Below, one piece after another: positions 17,825 through 25,650 of a stretch of DNA of 37,015 nt. The DNA is from Hoeflea sp. BRH_c9 (GTDB taxonomy: Bacteria; Pseudomonadota; Alphaproteobacteria; Rhizobiales; Rhizobiaceae), in contig LADQ01000131.1 of NCBI GenBank assembly GCA_000961635.1, forward strand, positions 1-37,015, read 5' to 3'. The notes beneath the pieces are model-generated. The model ran no database searches. It worked only from the letters and a program-made list of their open reading frames with translations, and was not told where the DNA came from. Position numbers and translations under genes: made by a program. The first letter of the stretch is position 1. Every line of letters begins with the position of its first letter.

Positions 17825-19791
17825 TGGACCCGATCGCTGACCGCATCACCCGCTATCTGTTGCGCCGCATCCGTAGACTGGCCGTCCTTGACCTTTACAC
17901 TCACGCAACCGGCGCAGGTCTCCTCACCAGTCGCCCTATCGGCGACGAGAAGACTGCCGGCACAGTGTGGAGCATCTCTGCGAAGGGAGCGGCTATTCTC
18001 GCAAGTGATCGGCGGAGTGCCCGTCGCCTGGTTGCCAAGGCCTTGAAGCGTGGGCCGGCTCACGATGATGATGGTGAATTCGAAGGACAGAAGGCGGCCG
18101 ATCCCTGGAACTTCGCAGTGGCCGAGGCGGGCAACGCATCCAGAGCGAAGGCTGCCAGCACGACGCCTCTGTGCCCAAAGGAAGGCCATCTGGCGTCTCA
18201 AAGAATGCTCGGACTGCTGCGCGAATTCCTGCCGGCGCCCAGTCCCGTTCATGTTGCGGTCGCACTGCTGATCGCGCGATCCGTTGGTGCCAGCATTGAC
18301 GATCTTGGTGTGCTCCGAGAGGTCCTGCTGCGGCCAAACCCAGTCGTGTTGTTCAAAATCCCCGTCTCAGGATTGGAGCGGCAAGTGGGACTGATGCTGG
18401 AAAATTCACTGATCGCTGCTTTCTGGGCTTCGCTGAAAGATATCTCGGGCGGCTCGGCCCTCTCTGCACATTACCGAGAGTCACGGCCAGAAAAGCTCCG
18501 CCGCAGGATCATCACTGCTTCAGGTCGCGCAAGTGCTGACGTCTCCGACAGGTCGCTAAAGAGGCAGCTCAGTGATGTGCTGCTGGGGGATGCAGTGCCT
18601 CTGCTAATCGCCGACGAGACGACTGCCAGTGTACGGCCACACATTGTCGCTGCGGCCGACATCGTCTTTGAATGTGCGGGTATCGATCCGGCTCTCCTTG
18701 CGGAATTGCTTCATATTTGTTGTGGCCTTCCGCCAGAAGAAGCTGTGGACCGTATGGAAACGATGGCCTTTGATCCGACCAAACTTTGTCTCGATGATCT
18801 CGCCCTGGCCGTAAAGCCAGGTCGAAGCCTGGAGGGGATGCTGGACACCCTTGCGGCTCTGGGTGCCGTGCATCGCGAAGATGGCGATGAAGACATTCGC
18901 GGGAGTGGAAGCTCCAGTTCGAAGCGGCCGCTCAAGGGAAAGTCCAAAGCGGCGTCTGTCGACATCGTCCAGCCCGAAGCCGATTCCTCTGCTCTCTCCA
19001 AGTCGACGGATATCCAAACCGGCAATTCCGATGACGGCAGCGACAAGTCGTCAATGATTCGTGCTGTTCCATCGCTCAGGGTAGAGACACTCGCTGGCTA
19101 TGGCGAAGCAAGAGGCTGGGCGATTGATCTGAAAGGTGACCTGCCGCTCTGGCGCGAGGGCGTGATCGGTTGGGATGAAATGAGTACGAAAATGCTGCTT
19201 TCGGGCCCGCCTGGAACAGGCAAGACCACTTTTGCCAAGGCGCTTTGCAACACATTGCAGGTCCCTCTGATCGTAAGCTCTGTCGCGTCCTGGCTCGAGC
19301 CCGGCTATCTTGGCGATGTGCTTCAGAAGATGTCCGCCACTTTCGAAGCGGCGCGGGAAAATGCGCCATGCATTCTCTTCATCGATGAAATTGATGCCAT
19401 CGGCACTAGGGGCGGCGGTCAGGGTAGCCGTCATGATGACTACTGGACCACGATCATCACGCGATTGCTTGAACTGCTTGACGGGGCAATTAAAACCGAA
19501 GGCGTCATCGTGGTTGCGGCGACGAATCTCCCCGAAAGGATTGATGCCGCACTGCTGCGCTCGGGCAGGCTCGAGAAGCATGTCGCCATTCCATCACCCG
19601 ATGCCGATGCGCTGGCAGGCATTATGGCTCACCATCTAGGCTCCGATCTCGCAGCTGTTCTGGCATCGGCTCCTGCTCCAAAGGAGCTATTGGCGAGTGA
19701 CCCGCCATCGGAACCCACGTCATCCCGATCCAACGCACTCAAACCGGTTCCCTGCAATGCCGACATCATGAAAGGAAAAACTCATGTCTGA
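17824..19791 (+). CDS. Soluble FtsH-like AAA+ ATPase subunit lacking the C-terminal lid
   Basis: A 655-residue protein. About 390 N-terminal residues have no family I recognise. A Ser-rich acidic linker follows, then an AAA+ core: Walker A GPPGTGKTT near 461, Walker B ILFIDEIDAI near 517, sensor-1 AATN near 565 and an arginine-finger-like RSGRLE near 579. The core is closest in appearance to FtsH/Cdc48-type ATPases. There is no FtsH-style N-terminal transmembrane pair, so it should be cytosolic. The ORF ends shortly after the large AAA subdomain; the small helical lid is encoded at the start of the next gene. ATG 17824 overlaps the previous stop; the track's GTG 17821 is one codon earlier. 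Confidence 0.88.
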   Translation: MDPIADRITRYLLRRIRRLAVLDLYTHATGAGLLTSRPIGDEKTAGTVWSISAKGAAILASDRRSARRLVAKALKRGPAHDDDGEFEGQKAADPWNFAVAEAGNASRAKAASTTPLCPKEGHLASQRMLGLLREFLPAPSPVHVAVALLIARSVGASIDDLGVLREVLLRPNPVVLFKIPVSGLERQVGLMLENSLIAAFWASLKDISGGSALSAHYRESRPEKLRRRIITASGRASADVSDRSLKRQLSDVLLGDAVPLLIADETTASVRPHIVAAADIVFECAGIDPALLAELLHICCGLPPEEAVDRMETMAFDPTKLCLDDLALAVKPGRSLEGMLDTLAALGAVHREDGDEDIRGSGSSSSKRPLKGKSKAASVDIVQPEADSSALSKSTDIQTGNSDDGSDKSSMIRAVPSLRVETLAGYGEARGWAIDLKGDLPLWREGVIGWDEMSTKMLLSGPPGTGKTTFAKALCNTLQVPLIVSSVASWLEPGYLGDVLQKMSATFEAARENAPCILFIDEIDAIGTRGGGQGSRHDDYWTTIITRLLELLDGAIKTEGVIVVAATNLPERIDAALLRSGRLEKHVAIPSPDADALAGIMAHHLGSDLAAVLASAPAPKELLASDPPSEPTSSRSNALKPVPCNADIMKGKTHV

Positions 19792-20551
19792 CACCATCAC
19801 GTTGTCTTCATCGTCCAAGAGAATCCAGGCGTTGGCGCTGCTTGCTACCGGTCGCACCGGTGCGGATATCGAACTTCTCGTCCGGGAAGTTCGCCAGAAA
19901 GCCCGTAGGGACAAGCGTGAGTTGACATGGTCGGATATCGAGCAGGCGCTTGGTGCCGACCGAATGGTTATGGGGGATGACCTTCGCTGGCGTGTCTCTG
20001 TACACGAAGCGGGCCACGCCATGGCGTGGACACTGCTTCGCATTGGCGAAGTCGCGTCGGTCACTCTTGGCCTCGAGCAAATGGGTCAGGTGACGGTCGA
20101 TCGATATCGCGATCTGCCGCAGACCGAAGAATGGCTGACAAGAACCATGGCAGCCATTCTGGCAGGGCGTGTGGCAGAATTGCTAGTTATCGGAGAGCCA
20201 ATGGTAGGCTCTGGCGGTGGGGAAGATAGTGATCTTGCCAAAGCAACGGCAATTGCGCTGGATGCGGAAACCCGCCTCGGCATGGCAGAGCACCAACCGC
20301 TCCTTTATCGGCCGTCGAACCGGGGCTTCGATATCCTTTCGCTTGATCGTGATCTCGCGGAGCGGGTCAACAAGAGGCTGCTTGCGGCAGAGACCATCGC
20401 TCACAATTTGCTGGAGGAGCAAGGAGGAGAACTCATGCGGCTTGCCAGCCATCTCAGTCAATCTGGGGTGATGTCCGGAAATGAGGTGCGGGAAATGCTG
20501 GGCATCGCTCCGGATTATCTTGAGAAAGAAGATGGCGAAACTCGGCTCTGA
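19784..20551 (+). CDS. M41 (FtsH-type) zinc protease with AAA lid
   Basis: A 255-residue protein with two parts. Residues about 15-60 (ALLATGRTGADIELLVREV, then ELTWSDIEQAL) match the small helical lid that ends an FtsH AAA module. Residues 65-250 are a peptidase M41 domain with HEAGH at 74-78 and the third zinc ligand Asp150 in EDSDLAKAT, as in FtsH. The ATG overlaps the AAA+ gene by eight bases and has its own AAGGA eight bases upstream, so this looks like a real separate gene rather than a sequencing frameshift. Together the two proteins would rebuild an FtsH-like ATP-dependent protease without a membrane anchor. A 21-bp phased repeat array begins just after the stop. Confidence 0.9.
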   Translation: MSDTITLSSSSKRIQALALLATGRTGADIELLVREVRQKARRDKRELTWSDIEQALGADRMVMGDDLRWRVSVHEAGHAMAWTLLRIGEVASVTLGLEQMGQVTVDRYRDLPQTEEWLTRTMAAILAGRVAELLVIGEPMVGSGGGEDSDLAKATAIALDAETRLGMAEHQPLLYRPSNRGFDILSLDRDLAERVNKRLLAAETIAHNLLEEQGGELMRLASHLSQSGVMSGNEVREMLGIAPDYLEKEDGETRL

Positions 20552-20556
20552 AACGG

Positions 20557-20730
20557 CGATTCCTTGTGGCGCCACGCCGATTCCGATCTCAGATATTTCG
20601 ATTCAGTATTCGCGAGAATAGATTCCAGGCGCCCCAAAGGCGTTTCTGAACTTCAAACTTTCGATACACGATTGCTAACCATCGATTCGGAAGTCTGAAT
20701 CGCCGATTCCTATTCAAACGGCGGTGATAC
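20557..20730. repeat. Nine CGATTC motifs at exact 21-bp spacing
   Basis: GATTC begins at 20558, 20579, 20600, 20621, 20684 and 20705; one-mismatch versions GTTTC (20642), GATAC (20663) and GATAC (20726) fill the remaining phases. Seven of nine are preceded by C. The bases between motifs are not conserved, so this is neither a CRISPR array nor a simple tandem duplication. Twenty-one bp is two helical turns, placing every motif on the same DNA face. The exact copies are GANTC, the CcrM methylation site of alphaproteobacteria. Confidence 0.88.
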
Positions 20731-20923
20731 ATGGTTCCAATATGATGGGCATGCCAAAAGCGGTGCGTCGATAAGCGGTCAGTGTGAATGACCCGCACGC
20801 TGCTGCTAATGTCATCTGATTGGAAACGTCGTGCCCGCAAGGCGATCCAATTTGGCTTGATTGATTTCGGATTGGATCAAGTTACACGCAACTCAATGCA
20901 CATCATCTCAATTTACCATTCCG

Positions 20924-20941
20924 CGATTCCGATCTCCAGAT
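20924..20941 (+). repeat. Direct repeat related to the phased array
   Basis: CGATTCCGATCTC followed by CAGAT repeats 20578-20594, which has the same 13 bases followed by AGAT. A further CGATTC lies at 20967-20972. These copies are out of the 21-bp phase, forming a second small cluster nearer the next gene. Confidence 0.6.
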
Positions 20942-21126
20942 AAGTGTTGCCAGATTACCCTACCGCGATTCGGATACAAACCGCGTGCGTGTGCAGCGGT
21001 GTTTGCGGCCTTCGATCGACAGTCCTGGACTCCAAATCGCCCTCCGTATTGTCAACACTGGCAAACAGCGTTTGTCCCTTGCATCGCCGGCCGACAGGCT
21101 GGGTCTCCATGAACAAGGAGATCAAC

Positions 21127-21447
21127 ATGACAAAGAAATCAAAACGAGAAATCAATGCCGAGCAGCGAGCACGGCAGCAGAGAGTGAGGGACGAGGCCCG
21201 CGATCGGTGTCGTCCATCGCGGGATGATCTGGCGCGGATTCTGCTGTGGAAAATGATCATGAGTGCTGAAAAGCATCATCTGGGGCGGCGTGAGGCTTTG
21301 GACAGATTGCGTAATGAGATCGTCGATGGCCTTGATCTTCAGGGGTTTGATGTCAGGGAAAGCGAAGAGGTCTTCCATGAGCTTGCCTCACGTTACGCAG
21401 ACGGTCTCTTCCCCTTCCGTCCGAAGCGGCATCTCAAGCCAGCGTGA
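21127..21447 (+). CDS. Small basic protein of unknown function
   Basis: A 106-residue protein with a very basic N-terminal half (MTKKSKREINAEQRARQQRVRDEARDRC) followed by two or three predicted helices and a basic C terminus (RPKRHLKPA). I recognise no family. ATG 21127 is chosen because AAGGAG lies six bases upstream; the track ORF from 20944 covers the non-coding region. It follows the phased CGATTC array on the same strand, and its charge would suit DNA or RNA binding, so it is a candidate binder of that array or an accessory factor of the protease cluster. Both ideas are inference. Confidence 0.65.
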   Translation: MTKKSKREINAEQRARQQRVRDEARDRCRPSRDDLARILLWKMIMSAEKHHLGRREALDRLRNEIVDGLDLQGFDVRESEEVFHELASRYADGLFPFRPKRHLKPA

Positions 21448-21721
21448 CCAACCGCTTTTTGGCACCATCATCCAAACGGTGTTTGGTTAAATCCATCTGT
21501 TTTCCCCCCATTACTTCGCATAACGACGTTTGGCCGAGAATCGCTTATCCATGACGAAATTGCCGCCACCCCGAACATGCTGGCATAAGCGCAATTCCCG
21601 ACCAACAGATCATCCATCCCTCTTCGAGGAAGCCCTATAAAAGATGCTCAATATGCGTTGCGCATCCGTAGGTTGTCATTAGATTGGGGAGCCGGTGATT
21701 TGATGGCGACGGGGGGACTTC

Positions 21722-24700
21722 GTGCGGATAGTCGACAACTCTACAACCCTTTTGGGTGATGACTTGAAGCGCGAGCTTGGCGGGGCGAGCAAATTTCGCG
21801 TGGCTGCAGCCTGTTTTTCCATTTACGCATTCGACGCCCTCAAATCGGAACTGGGGAAGCTGAAAGAATTCGAGTTCATCTTCACCGCTCCGACCTTTAT
21901 CCCCAACGGCGCGATTGACCGCATCAAGAAAGAACGGCGGGAATTCTTTATCCCCAAAGACCATTCTGCAGCGACTCTCTCGGGCAGCGAATTCGAAATC
22001 CAACTGCGAAACAAGATGACCCAACGCGCTGTCGCCCGAGAATGCGCGGAGTGGATACGTCGCAAGGCTCGGTTCAGGTCGAACGTGACCTCTGCGCCAA
22101 TGCAACAATTCGCTCATGTCCAAAAGCCCGACACCGGCGCTGCTTACATGCCGCTGTCGGGGTTCACGGCTGTCGACCTGGGTTACCAACGCGGCAATGC
22201 GGTTTCCAGTTACACGCAGGTAATGGACGAACCCGAGTTTGCGCAGACATATCTGAGCCTGTTTGACCAGATATGGCATGACAAGGAGAAGCTGCGCGAT
22301 GTCACAGCTGAGGTGTTGGAACACATCGAGTCAGTCTATCAGGAGAACCCAGCCGAACGTGTGTATTTCCTGATTCTGTTCAACCTGTTCAAGGACTTCC
22401 TCAGCGAGATAAACGAGGACGTCCTACCCAAGGATCGGACCGGATATCTGGAAAGCCTTGTCTGGAAAAAGTTGTTCAATTACCAGCGCGATGCAGCAGT
22501 TGGTGTCATCAACAAGCTGGAGACGTACAACGGGTGCATTCTAGCCGACAGCGTTGGCTTGGGCAAAACCTTCACTGCGCTGGCCGTGGTCAAATACTAT
22601 GAGCTCCGCAACAAGGACGTGTTGGTTCTGTGCCCGAAGAAGCTTGCGGACAACTGGCGCAACTACAACGCCAATCTGACCACCAACATCTTCGCCAAGG
22701 ACAGATTTCGCTACGACGTGCTTTGTCACACCGACCTGTCACGCACATCAGGCGAGTCCTTCGGGATGCGGTTGGACCGCGTGAACTGGGGAAACTATGA
22801 CCTGGTCGTCATCGATGAGTCCCACAATTTTCGAAACAATGATGTCTTCAAGGACCGCGAGACTCGTTACCAGCGGCTGATGGACAAGGTCATCAAGGCC
22901 GGTGTGAAGACAAAGGTCCTGATGCTGTCAGCGACCCCTGTGAACAACCGCTTTACCGATCTGCGGAACCAGTTGGCTCTTGCCTATGAAGGGCAGTCCG
23001 ACGCGCTGAGCAAGAACCTGAAGACCAAGACCAGCGTGGAAGAGATATTCCGCCGCGCACAGGCAGCGTTCAATGCGTGGTCGAACCTGTCCCCGGAACA
23101 AAGGACACCGGCTTCGATCCTGCGGACCCTTGATTTCGATTTTTTCGAGCTTCTGGATGCGGTGACGATTGCCCGCTCCCGCAAACATATCGAAACCTTC
23201 TACGACACCGCGGATATCGGCAAGTTCCCCACACGGTTAAAGCCGCTGTCACATCATTTGCCGATCACCCATCGCGAGGATGTCATCGGATTCAATGAGA
23301 TATTTGCGCAGCTGAGTGACTTGAAAATGGCCGTCTATGCGCCGGTCAATTACATTCAGCCCAGCCGGCTGAAGAAATATGAAGACCTCTACGACACCAA
23401 GACCGAGGGCGGCAAAGGCACCTTGAAGCAGGCCGACCGCGAAAAAAGCCTTCAGGCACTTATGACGACCAACCTGCTCAAACGGTTGGAAAGCTCGGTC
23501 CATGCCTTCCGGATGACTCTTGGCAAACTGTCCACCAACATTGACCATACGCTTGATGCTATTGCCCGGTTCGAGGCCTCGGGCGGCCGCGGAACGGTTG
23601 AAGACCTGGATATCGACCTGGAGGCAGTGGCCGAGGAAGAGGACGACTTCGCGGATTTCTCCGTTGGCAAGAAGATCAAGATCGACCTTGCCGATATGGA
23701 CATCACCACTTGGAAACAAGAACTCTCTGTCGACAAGGCGATCATCGACGGGCTGATCACCGAAATGGAACGCGTGACGCCAGCTGATGACGCAAAACTC
23801 CAGCACCTGATTGCCGAAATCGCGGAGAAAATGGCCAACCCATTGAACCCCGACAACCGCAAAGTGATCGTCTTCACGGCTTATGCCGACACTGCGAATT
23901 ACCTTTTCGATCAGCTCGCCCCGCATTTTGCCAAGGCGCAAGAAATCCACTCCGGCATTGTCACCGGATCGGGCAATCCGAGAACCACGCTCAAGAAATT
24001 CTATGACTTCCAGTCCGTCCTGACGCTGTTTTCTCCGCGTGCCAAGGAGAAGGAGATGATCATGCCCGATGATCCGGCGGAGCTCGATATTCTGATCGGG
24101 ACCGACTGTATTTCGGAAGGGCAGAATCTTCAGGATTGCGATTACCTGATCAACTACGACATCCACTGGAACCCCGTCCGCATCGTCCAGCGATTCGGAC
24201 GGATAGACCGAATTGGCTCACCGAACACGCAAATCCAGCTATCGAATTATTGGCCCGACATTACCTTGGACGAATACATCAACCTCAAGGAGCGGGTTGA
24301 GAACCGTATGCATATCGTCGACATGGCTGGCACCGGCGAAGACAACGTGCTGACCTCAAAAAGTTCTGACGTCGCTTACCGAAAAGAGCAGCTGCAGCGC
24401 CTGCAGAACGAGGTGATTGAGCTGGAGGATGTCAAGACGGGCATATCCATCACCGATCTCGGGCTCAACGACTTCCGCATGGATTTGCTGAATTACCTCA
24501 AGACCCATGATGACCTGCCGCAGATGCCGAATGGGCTCCATACGATTGTGCCCGCGGACCCGAAGCGAGGGCTTGTTCCTGGCGTGATTTTCGCGCTGCG
24601 CAACATCCACGACAGCGTCAACATAAACCAGCAGAACCGGCTACACCCCTATTACCTGATCTATATCGCTCACGACGGGAACATCGTGGCTGATCAGACA

Positions 24701-24985
24701 CAGGTCAAACGCCTGCTCGACCTGATCCGCACTGGCTGCAAAGGCAATGACACCCCGTTCCGCGACATCTGTGCATCATTCAACGCGGAAACCCATGATG
24801 GGCGGAAAATGGAGACCTATTCGAACCTTTTGAACGAGGCCATCCGTTCTATGATTGAGGTCAAGGAGGAGCGCGACATCGACAGCCTGTTTTCGGGAGG
24901 GCACACTTCAGCACTGACACAGACCATCGCCGGTCTGGATGATTTCGAACTGATTGCTTTCATCGTGATCCGCGAAGACACATGA
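21722..24985 (+). CDS. PLD-like/SNF2-type helicase of type III RM-like operon
   Basis: A 1087-residue protein with GTG start at 21722 and a G-rich ribosome site. The N-terminal 180 residues resemble the phospholipase-D-like region seen in this helicase family, although I cannot see a clean HxK motif. The superfamily-2 helicase core follows: ADSVGLGKTFTAL (Walker A, about 275), VVIDESHNFRN (DExH-type box, about 362), LSATPVNN (about 402), a long helical insertion, then GTDCISEGQNLQDCDYLINYD and VQRFGRIDRIGS (motifs V and VI, about 823). The family is a DNA translocase seen beside restriction genes. It overlaps the DUF4391 gene by four bases and heads the five-gene operon. Confidence 0.88.
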   Translation: MRIVDNSTTLLGDDLKRELGGASKFRVAAACFSIYAFDALKSELGKLKEFEFIFTAPTFIPNGAIDRIKKERREFFIPKDHSAATLSGSEFEIQLRNKMTQRAVARECAEWIRRKARFRSNVTSAPMQQFAHVQKPDTGAAYMPLSGFTAVDLGYQRGNAVSSYTQVMDEPEFAQTYLSLFDQIWHDKEKLRDVTAEVLEHIESVYQENPAERVYFLILFNLFKDFLSEINEDVLPKDRTGYLESLVWKKLFNYQRDAAVGVINKLETYNGCILADSVGLGKTFTALAVVKYYELRNKDVLVLCPKKLADNWRNYNANLTTNIFAKDRFRYDVLCHTDLSRTSGESFGMRLDRVNWGNYDLVVIDESHNFRNNDVFKDRETRYQRLMDKVIKAGVKTKVLMLSATPVNNRFTDLRNQLALAYEGQSDALSKNLKTKTSVEEIFRRAQAAFNAWSNLSPEQRTPASILRTLDFDFFELLDAVTIARSRKHIETFYDTADIGKFPTRLKPLSHHLPITHREDVIGFNEIFAQLSDLKMAVYAPVNYIQPSRLKKYEDLYDTKTEGGKGTLKQADREKSLQALMTTNLLKRLESSVHAFRMTLGKLSTNIDHTLDAIARFEASGGRGTVEDLDIDLEAVAEEEDDFADFSVGKKIKIDLADMDITTWKQELSVDKAIIDGLITEMERVTPADDAKLQHLIAEIAEKMANPLNPDNRKVIVFTAYADTANYLFDQLAPHFAKAQEIHSGIVTGSGNPRTTLKKFYDFQSVLTLFSPRAKEKEMIMPDDPAELDILIGTDCISEGQNLQDCDYLINYDIHWNPVRIVQRFGRIDRIGSPNTQIQLSNYWPDITLDEYINLKERVENRMHIVDMAGTGEDNVLTSKSSDVAYRKEQLQRLQNEVIELEDVKTGISITDLGLNDFRMDLLNYLKTHDDLPQMPNGLHTIVPADPKRGLVPGVIFALRNIHDSVNINQQNRLHPYYLIYIAHDGNIVADQTQVKRLLDLIRTGCKGNDTPFRDICASFNAETHDGRKMETYSNLLNEAIRSMIEVKEERDIDSLFSGGHTSALTQTIAGLDDFELIAFIVIREDT

Positions 24986-25650
24986 CCGCACTATACCAAT
25001 ACCCTTCCCAAACGGCGCTGAAGCGCGTCATCCCCAAATCCCGCATTTATGACAGCGTCGGGGCAAGCACAGCGCTGCGAGAGCGCTTTGCGCGGGAGCT
25101 CGACCAGATTGTGTGGGCGCACAAACTTGCGCCCGAGACCCTGAACCTTCCTGCCACCAACGCTGTCCCGGAAATTCAGGTGTTCCGCCTGTTGCTCAAG
25201 GGCGAAGTGCTGCATGACGATATCCTGCGCGCGATTGACCGGGCCATACCGTTCCCTCTTCTGTTCGAGATACAGACGCAGGACCGTGTCATGGCTGCCG
25301 CCGCCTACAAACGTCCGTCCGATGCCGAGAAGGGCAAATGGGTCATGTCAGACCACTTGCGCGGCGAATGGGTTACTCAGGATGCGCCTCGCCTGGCCCT
25401 GCCGGTGGCAGTGAACTTGGGCGTGCTTTATGAGCAAATGGTGTCTGCGCTGGTACCCGTCCAACCATTGCCGGGTGAGGATGTGGAAACCCGCCTTGCG
25501 CGGCTGGCTGCGATCAGGTCAAAAGAGCGGGAGATTGCGCAGCTTCAGTCCAAGCTGAAACGCGAAAGCCAGTTCAACATGAAGGTCACCCTGCATGGCC
25601 AATTGGCCGAAGCGCAGGCGGAATTTGATCATTTGAAGAAGCCCGAATGA
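24982..25650 (+). CDS. DUF4391-domain protein
   Basis: A 222-residue protein matching my memory of DUF4391. It has an N-terminal YQYPSQTALKRVIPKSRIYD, a central IPFPLLFEIQTQDRVMAAAAYKRPSD, and a C-terminal helical coiled segment (SKEREIAQLQSKLKRESQFNMKVTLHGQLAEAQ). This family is usually found between the SNF2-like helicase and the type III methyltransferase gene, exactly as here, but its biochemical role is not known to me; an assembly or targeting factor is likely. It overlaps the previous and next genes by four bases each (ATGA), indicating obligatory co-translation. Confidence 0.85.
   Translation: MTALYQYPSQTALKRVIPKSRIYDSVGASTALRERFARELDQIVWAHKLAPETLNLPATNAVPEIQVFRLLLKGEVLHDDILRAIDRAIPFPLLFEIQTQDRVMAAAAYKRPSDAEKGKWVMSDHLRGEWVTQDAPRLALPVAVNLGVLYEQMVSALVPVQPLPGEDVETRLARLAAIRSKEREIAQLQSKLKRESQFNMKVTLHGQLAEAQAEFDHLKKPE

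Larger units (their letters stand above)
20552..21126. other. Gene-free region with phased repeats
   Basis: About 575 bp between the M41 gene and the small basic protein. It contains the 21-bp phased CGATTC array (20557-20730), two further CGATTC sites at 20924 and 20967, and a long repeat of CGATTCCGATCTC. The minus-strand track ORF (20589-20840) reads an Asn-Arg pair every seven residues only because of the 21-bp period; the first two repeat units lie outside it, so the pattern is better seen as DNA-level. Confidence 0.65.

Noticed and set aside
20557-20730. CRISPR array
   Set aside because: Only six bases are conserved per unit, the period is 21 bp, and no cas genes are present.
20589-20840. 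Minus-strand ORF with an Asn-Arg pair every seven residues, as a possible repeat protein
   Set aside because: The heptad comes from the 21-bp DNA period; the first two repeat units lie beyond its stop codon, and there is no ribosome site.
21472-21486. CCAAAC-GGT-GTTTGG inverted repeat as an operator of the RM operon
   Set aside because: It lies about 235 bp before the helicase start and close to the end of the previous gene, and could as well be a weak terminator; there is not enough evidence for either.
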